DNA from: Streptomyces abikoensis
GTDB lineage: Bacteria > Actinomycetota > Actinomycetes > Streptomycetales > Streptomycetaceae
DNA: 64,000 bases
Reading direction: 5' to 3'
NCBI RefSeq assembly: GCF_014648775.1
Contig: NZ_BMRT01000006.1
Coordinates: 248,001-312,000, forward strand
In this document: positions 27,764 through 35,339 of the stretch, piece by piece
How the letters are laid out: every line of letters starts with the position of its first letter
Position numbering within the stretch: the first letter of the stretch is position 1
Notes under the pieces: model-generated
Seen by the model: the letters and a program-made list of their open reading frames with translations, nothing else
What the model was told of the DNA's origin: nothing
Database searches by the model: none
Translations under genes and position numbers: made by a program

Positions 27764-29206
27764 GTGCGTTTCCTCAATGACCAGAAGCCGCCGTACGACC
27801 TGACGTACGACGATGTGTTCATGGTGCCGAGCCGCTCCGCGGTCGGCTCCCGCCAGGGTGTGGACCTCTCCGCCCCGGACGGGACGGGCACCACCATTCC
27901 GCTCGTGGTCGCGAACATGACCGCGATCGCCGGCCGCCGCATGGCGGAGACGGTCGCCCGCCGCGGTGGCCTCGTCGTCATCCCGCAGGACATTCCGATC
28001 GAGGTCGTCACCGAGGTCATCTCCTGGGTCAAGGGCCGTCACCACGTGCTCGACACCCCGATCGTGCTGGCCCCCACCCAGACCGTCGCCGACGCGCTGT
28101 CCCTGCTGCCGAAGCGGGCCCACGGCGCCGGTGTCGTCGTCGACGAGGACCACCGCCCCGTCGGTGTCGTCACCGAGCACGACCTGTCCGGTGTGGACCG
28201 CTTCACCCAGCTGTCCGAGGTCATGTCCAAGGAGCTGCTGCTCCTCGACGCCGACATCGACCCGCGCGAGGCCTTCAACCAGCTCGACGCCGCGCACCGC
28301 AAGCTGGCCCCGGCCGTGGACAAGGACGGCAAGCTCGCCGGCATCCTGACCCGCAAGGGCGCCCTGCGCGCGACGCTGTACACCCCGGCCGTCGACAAGG
28401 ACGGCAAGCTGCGCATCGCCGCCGCCGTCGGCATCAACGGCGACGTGGCCGGCAAGGCCAAGGCCCTGCTGGACGCCGGCGCCGACACCATCGTCGTGGA
28501 CACCGCCCACGGCCACCAGGAGTCGATGATCTCCGCGATCAAGGCCGTCCGGGCGCTCGACCCGAACGTCCCGATCGTCGCGGGCAACATCGTCGCCGCC
28601 GAGGGCGTGCGCGACCTCATCGAGGCCGGCGCGGACATCATCAAGGTCGGTGTGGGCCCGGGCGCCATGTGCACCACCCGCATGATGACCGGCGTGGGCC
28701 GCCCGCAGTTCTCCGCGGTGCTGGAGTGCGCCGCCGAGGCCAAGAAGTACGGCAAGCACGTCTGGGCCGACGGTGGCGTCCGTCACCCGCGCGACGTGGC
28801 CATGGCGCTGGCCGCCGGTGCCTCCAACGTCATGATCGGCTCCTGGTTCGCCGGGACGTACGAGTCCCCGGGCGACCTCCAGCAGACGGCCGACGGCCGC
28901 CTCTACAAGGAGTCCTTCGGCATGGCCTCGGCCCGTGCCGTGCGCAACCGCACCTCCGAGGAGTCCGCCTACGACCGGGCCCGCAAGGGTCTGTTCGAGG
29001 AGGGCATCTCCACCTCCCGCATGTTCCTCGACCCGGCCCGCCCGGGCGTCGAGGACCTGATCGACTCGATCATCGCGGGTGTCCGTTCCTCCTGCACCTA
29101 CGCGGGCGCGGGCTCCCTGGAGGAGTTCGCCGAGCGTGCCGTCGTCGGCGTCCAGAGCGCCGCCGGCTACGCCGAGGGCAAGCCGCTGCACGCCAGCTGG
29201 CAGTAG
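27764..29206 (+). CDS. GuaB1-type IMP dehydrogenase homologue (probable GMP reductase)
   Basis: A 480-residue TIM-barrel protein with two CBS modules (about 90-205) and the catalytic cysteine in GAMCTTRMMTGVGRPQ. Actinobacteria encode this GuaB1 group beside the true IMP dehydrogenase. The mycobacterial GuaB1 has been shown to be a GMP reductase with CBS-bound nucleotide control, so GMP to IMP recycling is the likely role. The GTG at 27764 matches the family start (MRFL); an ATG at 27752 in the same frame would add four residues. A strong terminator follows. Confidence 0.9.
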   Translation: MRFLNDQKPPYDLTYDDVFMVPSRSAVGSRQGVDLSAPDGTGTTIPLVVANMTAIAGRRMAETVARRGGLVVIPQDIPIEVVTEVISWVKGRHHVLDTPIVLAPTQTVADALSLLPKRAHGAGVVVDEDHRPVGVVTEHDLSGVDRFTQLSEVMSKELLLLDADIDPREAFNQLDAAHRKLAPAVDKDGKLAGILTRKGALRATLYTPAVDKDGKLRIAAAVGINGDVAGKAKALLDAGADTIVVDTAHGHQESMISAIKAVRALDPNVPIVAGNIVAAEGVRDLIEAGADIIKVGVGPGAMCTTRMMTGVGRPQFSAVLECAAEAKKYGKHVWADGGVRHPRDVAMALAAGASNVMIGSWFAGTYESPGDLQQTADGRLYKESFGMASARAVRNRTSEESAYDRARKGLFEEGISTSRMFLDPARPGVEDLIDSIIAGVRSSCTYAGAGSLEEFAERAVVGVQSAAGYAEGKPLHASWQ

Positions 29207-29222
29207 TCACGCACCGCCCGTG

Positions 29223-29263
29223 AAAGGGGCGCGATCCGGTTCGCCGGGTCGCGCCCCTTTTTT
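29223..29263 (+). terminator. Intrinsic terminator after guaB1
   Basis: AAAGGGGCGCGATCCG pairs with CGGGTCGCGCCCCTTT, about 16 bp with one G-U pair. It ends in a run of six or more T at 29258-29263. This is the clearest rho-independent terminator in the window. Confidence 0.9.
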
Positions 29264-29540
29264 GCTGCTCCTGTACCGATTCATAACACCGTGCGCAATG
29301 ATTCACTGATAAGGGCCCCCCGACGCAATGATCGTTCGGGTATACGCAAGAATGGTGCATTACGAGCGCGGGCCCTCACCTCGTAAGGTCTGCGCAGAAC
29401 GTGGAGTGGCGGATACCGCTTGCTCGGCGGTACCCCCTCGCTACGGGTTTGCTCTGCCATGCCGGCGCGCCCTGGGACCGCCGCGCCGTCGCTCCCGACC
29501 GGCCACCCCCGACCGGGAATCATGAAACGGAGCGACCCCT

Positions 29541-31223
29541 GTGGGATCGACCCCAGTGTTGGACAAAGGCGCATCGCCGGCCCTGACCGGTGACGCCAGG
29601 CGCGCCCCGCTGCCGACCGCCGGCTTCGGCACCCGCCTGATGCGCCGCAAGCCCGTCGAGCGCCTGGTCGCCGAGGGCGGCCAGGGCGAGGGCGGCTCGC
29701 TGCGCCGCTCGCTCGGCATGTGGCAGCTGACGATGATCAGCATCGGCGCCACCCTGGGCACCGGCATCTTCGTGGTGCTGGGCGAGGCCGTGCCCAAGGC
29801 CGGCCCCGCCGTGGTGATCTCCTTTGTGATCGCCGGTCTCACCGCGCTCTTCTCGGCCCTGTCCTACGCCGAGCTCGCCGGCACCATCCCGGTCTCCGGC
29901 TCCTCGTACTCGTACGCCTACGCCACCATGGGCGAGGTCGTCGCCTGGGTCTGCGGCTGGTGCCTGATCCTGGAGTACGGCGTCTCCGTCGCGGCCGTCG
30001 CCGTCGGCTGGGGCCAGTACCTCAACGAGCTCCTCCAGGGCACCCTCGGCGTCACCATCCCGGCGTGGATGGCCAACCCGCCCGGTGTGGACGGCGGTGT
30101 CTTCAACCTGCCGGCCCTGCTCGTCGTGCTGCTGTGCATGGCGTTCCTGCTGGGCGGCGCCAAGGAGAGCGCCCGCGCCAACGCCATCATGGTCGGCGTG
30201 AAGATCGTGGCCCTGCTGCTCTTCTGCGCCGTGGCCTTCACCGGCATCCGCGCCGGCAACTACGCCCCCTTCATGCCGCTCGGTCTCGGCGGCGTCAGCG
30301 CCGCGGGCGCCAGCCTGTTCTTCTCCTACATCGGCTTCGACGCCGCTTCGACGGCCGGTGAGGAGGCGAAGGACCCCAAGAAGGACCTGCCCAAGGCGAT
30401 CATGCTCTCCCTGCTGATCGTCACGGCCCTCTACGTCCTGGTCGCGGCCGTCGCCGTCGGCGCCCTGCCGTGGAAGAAGTTCGAGGGTTCCGAGGCCGCG
30501 CTGGCCGGGATCATGAAGGACGTCACGGGCCAGAGCTTCTGGGCCGTCCTCCTGGCCGCCGGTGCCGTCATCGCCATCGCCAGCGTCGTGCTGACCGTCC
30601 TCTACGGCCAGACCCGCATCCTCTTCGCGATGTCCCGCGACGGACTGGTCCCCAAGTCCTTCGCCAAGGTCAACAAGAAGGGCGTCCCGGTCGCCAACAC
30701 CGTGATCGTCTCGCTCTTCTGCGGCGTCCTCGCCGCCGCCGTGCCGCTCGGCCAGCTCGCGGACGCCACCAGCATCGGCACGCTCTTCGCCTTCGCGCTG
30801 GTCAACGTCGCCGTCATCGTGCTGCGGTTCACCCGTCCCACCATGAAGCGCAGCTTCCGGGTACCGCTTTCGGGTGTGCGGGTGCCCTTCGGCGACACCA
30901 CGGTGCCGCTGGCGCCGGTCTTCCCCGCCATCGGCTGCGCCCTGTGCGTCTACATGATGACCAGCCTGGACGTCGTGACCTGGGAGGTCTTCGGCGGCTG
31001 GATGCTCATCGGCCTGGTGCTCTACTTCGCCTACGGCATGCGCAGCTCGCGGCTGGCCCGGGAAGCCCGTGGTGAGCTGGGGGCCGCTGTGACGGAGGTG
31101 ACCCAGGAGGCGCCCGAGGCGGAGCCGAAGGCGGCGGTGAAGGCCGCCCAGGCCCCCGCGAAGGCCGCGAAGCCGGCGGCGAAGCGTTCCGCCAAGTCCC
31201 GGAAGCCTGCCAACAGGAAGTGA
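29541..31223 (+). CDS. APC-family amino acid permease (cationic amino acid transporter type)
   Basis: A 560-residue integral membrane protein with about 12 hydrophobic segments. The first contains IGATLGTGIFVVLGE, the APC substrate-binding loop. FFSYIGFDAASTAGEEAKDP is typical of the CAT group. A basic Lys/Ala tail (KAAQAPAKAAKPAAKR) extends into the cytosol. The GTG at 29541 follows GGAG. It is monocistronic between two terminators. Substrate is not determinable from sequence; Lys/Arg-type amino acids are likely by family. Confidence 0.88.
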   Translation: MGSTPVLDKGASPALTGDARRAPLPTAGFGTRLMRRKPVERLVAEGGQGEGGSLRRSLGMWQLTMISIGATLGTGIFVVLGEAVPKAGPAVVISFVIAGLTALFSALSYAELAGTIPVSGSSYSYAYATMGEVVAWVCGWCLILEYGVSVAAVAVGWGQYLNELLQGTLGVTIPAWMANPPGVDGGVFNLPALLVVLLCMAFLLGGAKESARANAIMVGVKIVALLLFCAVAFTGIRAGNYAPFMPLGLGGVSAAGASLFFSYIGFDAASTAGEEAKDPKKDLPKAIMLSLLIVTALYVLVAAVAVGALPWKKFEGSEAALAGIMKDVTGQSFWAVLLAAGAVIAIASVVLTVLYGQTRILFAMSRDGLVPKSFAKVNKKGVPVANTVIVSLFCGVLAAAVPLGQLADATSIGTLFAFALVNVAVIVLRFTRPTMKRSFRVPLSGVRVPFGDTTVPLAPVFPAIGCALCVYMMTSLDVVTWEVFGGWMLIGLVLYFAYGMRSSRLAREARGELGAAVTEVTQEAPEAEPKAAVKAAQAPAKAAKPAAKRSAKSRKPANRK

Positions 31224-31251
31224 TCTTCTTCCGCGCCGCCCTATGATCCCT

Positions 31252-31291
31252 GGCTGCCGGGTCCGCTCCGCGCGGGCCCGGCAGCCGTTTT
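31252..31291 (+). terminator. Terminator after the APC permease
   Basis: GGCTGCCGGGTCCGC (31252-31266) pairs with GCGGGCCCGGCAGCC (31272-31286) with one G-U pair over a 5-base loop, followed by GTTTT. Confidence 0.85.
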
Positions 31292-31347
31292 CGGGTATGT
31301 CGACGGCCCCGGCCCGGCCGTCCGGGGCACCGAAGGGATCACATCCG

Positions 31348-31914
31348 ATGAGCAGCCCCCACCTCCTGCTGACCGGCGACCGCCTCGCCTTGGGCATGCC
31401 CCGCGACGAGATGCTGACCGAGTACCACCGATGGGAGACCGACCCCGGCAGCGTCCTGGGCCGCGGCAGCGGCTTCCCGCAGACATGGGAGGCCCGTGCC
31501 GAGGAGTGGGACCGCGCTCTCGACGACCGCGACCATCCGTGCTTCGAGATCGTCCGGCTCAAGGACAAGCAGCCCATCGGCCTCACCTCGCTCCGGGTCG
31601 ACGCCCGTGAGCGACGGGCCGAGTTCTCGATCCTGATCGCCCCGGCCCACCGGGGCCGGCGCCTCGCCGAGGAGGCCACCCGGCTGACCCTCGACTGGTC
31701 CTTCCACCTGGGCGGCCTCCACGCCGTGTGGCTACGGGTCCTGGAGCCCAACCGGGCCGGCCTCACCGCCTTCGAGAAGGCCGGATTCCGGCCGACCGGC
31801 CGCTTCCGCAAATCCGGCCACTGGCTGGGCCAGCGCGTCGACGAAGTCCTGATGGACGCCCTGATCGAGGACTTCCCCGGGCCCTCCGCCATGGTCACCA
31901 CCCTCGGCAGATGA
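31348..31914 (+). CDS. GNAT acetyltransferase (RimJ/RimL-like)
   Basis: A 188-residue acetyl-CoA-dependent N-acetyltransferase. The fold is visible as a central strand EFSILIAPAHRGRRLAEEATRL, where RGRRLAEE is the acetyl-CoA pyrophosphate loop (Q/RxxGxG/A type). It is followed by LRVLEPNRAGLTAFEKAGFRPTGRFR, the conserved NxxxxxxxEKxGF pattern. The ATG at 31348 was chosen because GAAGGGA lies ten bases upstream and the upstream frame is the permease terminator. Target unknown: protein N-terminus, small molecule or antibiotic. Confidence 0.85.
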   Translation: MSSPHLLLTGDRLALGMPRDEMLTEYHRWETDPGSVLGRGSGFPQTWEARAEEWDRALDDRDHPCFEIVRLKDKQPIGLTSLRVDARERRAEFSILIAPAHRGRRLAEEATRLTLDWSFHLGGLHAVWLRVLEPNRAGLTAFEKAGFRPTGRFRKSGHWLGQRVDEVLMDALIEDFPGPSAMVTTLGR

Positions 31915-31960
31915 GCCGTCCCCACCGCGCACGAGTCGGGAGCGGGGCCGGGCACGTGAT

Positions 31961-31979
31961 CTACTGCAGGTAGCAGTAG
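31961..31979. promoter_or_regulatory. Palindrome upstream of the Lrp-type gene
   Basis: CTACTGC and GCAGTAG (31961-31967, 31973-31979) form a perfect 7-bp inverted repeat 31 bases before the Lrp/AsnC start at 32011. Lrp proteins bind partly palindromic sites near their own promoters, so autoregulation is a reasonable guess. Confidence 0.45.
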
Positions 31980-32010
31980 CCATGACCCGGAGAAAAGTGA
32001 TCCACCCGCC

Positions 32011-32466
32011 GTGCGATTGAACGAGCTCGACGAACGCATCGTGCATGCCCTGGCCGAGGACGCCAGGCGCTCCTACGCCGACATCGGAGCGGAGATCGGC
32101 CTGTCCGCGCCCGCCGTCAAACGGCGGGTGGACCGGCTGCGCGCCGAGGGCGCCATCACCGGTTTCACCGTGCGGGTGGACCCGGCGGCGCTCGGCTGGG
32201 AGACCGAGGGGTTCATCGAGCTCTACTGCCGTCGCAACACCTCGCCCGAGGCGATCCACCGCGGCCTCTCCCGCTACCCGGAGGTGGCGTCGGCCTCCAC
32301 CGTCACGGGTGAGGCCGACGCCATCGTGCAGATCTTCGCCTCGGACATGCGCCACTTCGAGCGGGTCCTGGAGCGCATCGCGGGCGAGCCCTTCGTGGAG
32401 CGCACCAAGTCCGTGTTGGTCCTCTCCCCGCTGCTGCGCCGCTTCAGCTCCGGCGCGCCGTCCTGA
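32011..32466 (+). CDS. Lrp/AsnC-family transcriptional regulator
   Basis: A 151-residue feast/famine regulator. The N-terminal winged helix-turn-helix (about 4-50, YADIGAEIGLSAPAVKRRVDRL) is followed by a RAM ligand-binding domain, with TVTGEADAIVQIFASD carrying the conserved Gly/Asp turn. GTG at 32011 has only a weak AGAAAAG upstream. It is convergent with the questin-oxidase-like gene. Ligand is probably an amino acid; targets may include the neighbouring permease, which is inferred only from proximity. Confidence 0.88.
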   Translation: MRLNELDERIVHALAEDARRSYADIGAEIGLSAPAVKRRVDRLRAEGAITGFTVRVDPAALGWETEGFIELYCRRNTSPEAIHRGLSRYPEVASASTVTGEADAIVQIFASDMRHFERVLERIAGEPFVERTKSVLVLSPLLRRFSSGAPS

Positions 32467-32613
32467 CAGCGGGCCGCGCCGTCCTGCCGGGTGGCCCTGT
32501 CCTGACAGCGGGCCGCCCCCTCCTGGCCGTGGACGGCGGCTGATGTCCGCTGTCTCCGGGCCGAAGGGTCACGGTCTCCGGCCCGAAGGGTCACCTACGT
32601 CCCGGCCGGCGGG

Positions 32614-33738
32614 TCACCGGCGGCCGGCGGTGCCGATCGCGCCACCGGCGTCCAGCCGGTCGACCCGTCCCTGGGCGGCGAAGGCCGCGGCGAGATAGCG
32701 CGGGTCGGGCCGCAGGGCGTGCTCGCGCAGGCACGCCTCGGTGAACTTGATCACGTGCTCGTCCCCGTGCTCCGCCGCCCGCGCGGCCAGCTCCGGGGCC
32801 GGGGGCGCCGCCTGCGCCCCCGCCCGCCAGGCGTCGGCGCCCTCGTCCCGCCGGTCGGTGGTGAAGGCCAGCAGGAAGGTGATGTGCACCTGCCAGAGGG
32901 CGGCCAGCGTCGGCTCGTGGAGCTCCGGCGGCAGGTGGGGGAGGACCAGCCGGGCGGCCGCGGGCGCGGTCACCCCGTGGATCAGCGGCACGGGGAAGAC
33001 CTCGGGATGCGCGAGGTAGACGTCGGCGAAGCGGAGGGTCATCTCGCTCAGCAGCCGGTCCGCGCGGTCCGGCGCCAGTGACGTCAACGCCTCGCCGTAG
33101 CCGGGGAGTTCGGCGAGCCGCGCCAGGCGCTGCCGGGGGACCTCCGGACGCAGGGGCCCCTCGTGCGGGACGCGGGGGAGCGCGGCGATCGCGCCGGCCA
33201 GGTCGTACGTCCCGGTCAGGCGCGGGCGGCCGGGGAGCTCGGTGAAGCGGGCGGCCCAGTAGGCCAGCCCCCGGGCGAGCTCGTCCAGCTGGAGCGGGGT
33301 GGGCCGCTCGGCGGCGTACAGGCCGCGCACGGCGTGCGCGACGCGGATGAGGCCGTGGGTCAGCCCGGCGAAGAGGCCGGGGAGCAGTCGCGGCCACCAG
33401 CGGACGAGCACCTCGCACCAGTGCGCCTCGGCGAGCTCGCGGGTAAAGAGGGCCTCCCAGTCTCCGGCCCGGTGGAACGCGCCGAGCGCGGGGCGCCAGG
33501 AGGACTCGTCGGCGGGGTCCAGGGCGAAGCGCGGGGCGGGCGGCTCGTGGTGCTCCATGGCGCGCCGGTAGCGCTCCACCCACCGGGACACCTCGTCCCC
33601 GTACCCGAGGAGGGTCAGCGCCTCGGCCCCCATCGGGCCGTGATTGGCCAGGTCGACGCCCTGGCCGCGTTCGTACCCCAGATCCTTCATGCGCTCCAGG
33701 GCGTCATTGAGGGCATCGCTGTAACTGATCGACGGCAT
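32614..33738 (-). CDS. Questin oxidase-family protein
   Basis: A 374-residue all-alpha protein of the questin oxidase / AflY family (formerly DUF4243). The diagnostic segments are NHGPMGAEALTLLGYGDEV near residue 32, EAHWCEVLVRWWPRLLPGL near 100 and AGLTHGLIRVAHAVRGLY, which carry the conserved His/Trp residues. Fungal members open anthraquinone rings by Baeyer-Villiger-type oxidation; bacterial members are mostly untested. The ATG at 33738 is divergent from the MarR gene 67 bases away and shares its control region, so MarR probably regulates it. Confidence 0.85.
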   Translation of the reverse strand: MPSISYSDALNDALERMKDLGYERGQGVDLANHGPMGAEALTLLGYGDEVSRWVERYRRAMEHHEPPAPRFALDPADESSWRPALGAFHRAGDWEALFTRELAEAHWCEVLVRWWPRLLPGLFAGLTHGLIRVAHAVRGLYAAERPTPLQLDELARGLAYWAARFTELPGRPRLTGTYDLAGAIAALPRVPHEGPLRPEVPRQRLARLAELPGYGEALTSLAPDRADRLLSEMTLRFADVYLAHPEVFPVPLIHGVTAPAAARLVLPHLPPELHEPTLAALWQVHITFLLAFTTDRRDEGADAWRAGAQAAPPAPELAARAAEHGDEHVIKFTEACLREHALRPDPRYLAAAFAAQGRVDRLDAGGAIGTAGRR

Positions 33739-33757
33739 GATCCGGCCACCCACACCT

Positions 33758-33805
33758 TTCGGTAGTCCAAATGGTTCGGAAGTCCAAAGCATCTACAATC
33801 GAAGT
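33758..33805. promoter_or_regulatory. Direct-repeat operator and leaderless promoter of the MarR gene
   Basis: TTCGGTAGTCCAAA (33758-33771) and TTCGGAAGTCCAAA (33775-33788) are 13/14 identical with a 17-base period. They lie in the 67-base gap between the divergent genes. TACAAT (33794-33799) ends six bases before the MarR ATG at 33806, with no ribosome site, so the mRNA should be leaderless. The repeats cover the -35 region of MarR and lie 20-50 bases before the questin-oxidase-like start, which fits control of both genes. Confidence 0.65.
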
Positions 33806-34297
33806 ATGCCGCACGCGATCAGAACCGGGACACCGCCCCGCACCCCGACCGCCGAAGAGGTCGAAGTCATCGCCCTCGTCCCCCTGTTGGAGCCCTTCTT
33901 CCGCAAGGTGAGGGTCCGTGAGCAGATGCCGTCGGCGCTGCGCGAGGCCATGGAGAAGCACGGGCTGACGGCCCGGCACGGCGCCGTGCTGCCGCATCTG
34001 CTGGCGGGGGTGCCGCTCACTGTCGGCCAGATCGCCGGGCGGCTGCACGTCTCCCTGCCGACCGCCAGCGAACTGGTGGGGGCGCTGAGCCGGGCGGGGA
34101 TCGTGGAGCGGGCGGAGGACCCGGGGAACCGCCGCCGGGTGCTCGTCTCGCTGGCCGCGGCTTACCGGCCGCTGCTGGAGACGTTCGTCGCGCTCCGGGG
34201 GGAGCCGCTGCTGAGGGCCCTGGACGGGCTGACGCCCGAGGAGCGCGCGGGCTTCGTGGCGGGGCTGACCGCCTGGGTGCGGGAGGTCCAGGGGTAG
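33806..34297 (+). CDS. MarR-family transcriptional regulator
   Basis: A 163-residue winged helix-turn-helix regulator. The recognition region is TVGQIAGRLHVSLPTASELVGAL (about 72-94) and the wing is EDPGNRRRVLVSLA with the conserved D-x-R/N-R-R. The ATG at 33806 was chosen for the -10 hexamer six bases upstream. It probably represses itself and the divergent questin-oxidase-like gene and is released by a small aromatic ligand; that is inferred from MarR practice and layout. Confidence 0.88.
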   Translation: MPHAIRTGTPPRTPTAEEVEVIALVPLLEPFFRKVRVREQMPSALREAMEKHGLTARHGAVLPHLLAGVPLTVGQIAGRLHVSLPTASELVGALSRAGIVERAEDPGNRRRVLVSLAAAYRPLLETFVALRGEPLLRALDGLTPEERAGFVAGLTAWVREVQG

Positions 34298-34312
34298 GCC
34301 CCGCCCACCCAC

Positions 34313-34424
34313 GCAACGTTTCGCCGTTGCTGCCGCGAAACACGCAACGAATCCACCGTCCTCGCGCAACGTCCGCGCCTTGTCCGGTCGAGAGCGCAAA
34401 CCTTACCGTCGAGTCGTTTAAACG
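34313..34424 (+). promoter_or_regulatory. Cluster of GCAACG boxes and a CGTTTAAACG palindrome before the davA-like gene
   Basis: GCAACG occurs at 34313, 34344 and 34366 and inverted (CGTTGC) at 34324. A perfect 10-base palindrome CGTTTAAACG follows at 34415-34424. The A/T-rich palindrome is unusual for this genome and lies 57 bases before the start at 34481. These are candidate regulator sites for the two-gene operon; no promoter hexamers were convincing. Confidence 0.4.
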
Positions 34425-34480
34425 TATGAGTGTTTGAACTGCCCTGCCGAACGGCTCCGCTCGACTGCTGAAGAGGACGC

Positions 34481-35281
34481 ATGACGCCGCTGCGTATCGC
34501 GCTGTGCCAAGGCCCCAGCGGCGTTCCCGCCTCGACCGCCGACAGCATCGCCGCCCTGGACGACGCCGCGCGCCGGGCCGCCGCCGCCGGAGCCCGGCTG
34601 CTGCTCACCGACGAGCTGTTCCTGACCGGGTACGCCCTCGGCGAGGCCGTCGCCGGGCTCGCCGAGCCCGCCGACGGCCCCGGCGCCCGGGCCGTCGCGC
34701 GCGTCGCCGCCGAGCACGGCCTGGCCATCGGCTACGGCTACCCCGAGCGCGACGGCGAGGCCGTCTTCAACTCCCTCCAGTTGATCGGCCCCGACGGGGC
34801 CCGGCTCGCGAACTACCGCAAGACCCATCTCTTCGGCGAGTACGAGACCACCAGCTTCACGCCCGGCTCGGACCTCGTCGTCCAGGCCGAGCTCGACGGC
34901 GTCCGCATCGGGCTCCTGATCTGCTACGACGTCGAGTTCCCCGAGGCCGTCCGGGCGCACGCCCTGGCCGGCACCGAGCTGCTGCTCGTCCCCACCGCGC
35001 TGATGCGGCCGTACGAGATCGTCCCGCAGACGATCGTCCCGGCCCGCGCGTGGGAGAGCCAGCTCTACATCGCCTACGCCAACCGCTGTGGCGTGGAAGG
35101 CGACTTCACCTTCGCGGGGCTGTCCTGTCTGGCCGCCCCGGACGGGACCGTACGGGCCCGGGCCGGCGCCGGCGAGGACCTGGTCGTCGCCGACGTCGAC
35201 CCGGAGCTGCTCCGGGCGTCGCGCGCCGAGAACACCTATCTCGGCGACCGCCGCCCGGCGCTCTACACCTCGCTCACCTGA
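34481..35281 (+). CDS. Nitrilase-superfamily amidase, DavA-like
   Basis: A 266-residue carbon-nitrogen hydrolase with the full catalytic triad: E45 (TDELFLTG), K114 (YRKTHLFGE) and C148 (LLICYDVEFPE). Length and partner match Pseudomonas DavA, the 5-aminovaleramide amidohydrolase of lysine breakdown, encoded next to the lysine monooxygenase DavB. The ATG at 34481 follows GAGGA. It lies 58 bases before the flavin amine oxidase, which should supply its amide substrate. Substrate remains inferred; indole- or phenylacetamide are alternatives. Confidence 0.82.
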   Translation: MTPLRIALCQGPSGVPASTADSIAALDDAARRAAAAGARLLLTDELFLTGYALGEAVAGLAEPADGPGARAVARVAAEHGLAIGYGYPERDGEAVFNSLQLIGPDGARLANYRKTHLFGEYETTSFTPGSDLVVQAELDGVRIGLLICYDVEFPEAVRAHALAGTELLLVPTALMRPYEIVPQTIVPARAWESQLYIAYANRCGVEGDFTFAGLSCLAAPDGTVRARAGAGEDLVVADVDPELLRASRAENTYLGDRRPALYTSLT

Positions 35282-35339
35282 CCCGCGGCCCCGCCCCGCG
35301 CACCCCCTCAACACCCCTGCCAGTAGGAGAGTCCAGCCG

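Noticed and set aside
32461..32600. Short direct repeats (TCCTGACAGCGGGCCGC twice, CCGAAGGGTCAC twice) between convergent genes
   Set aside because: Real but short, with no conserved structure or gene link; probably slippage in a non-coding gap.
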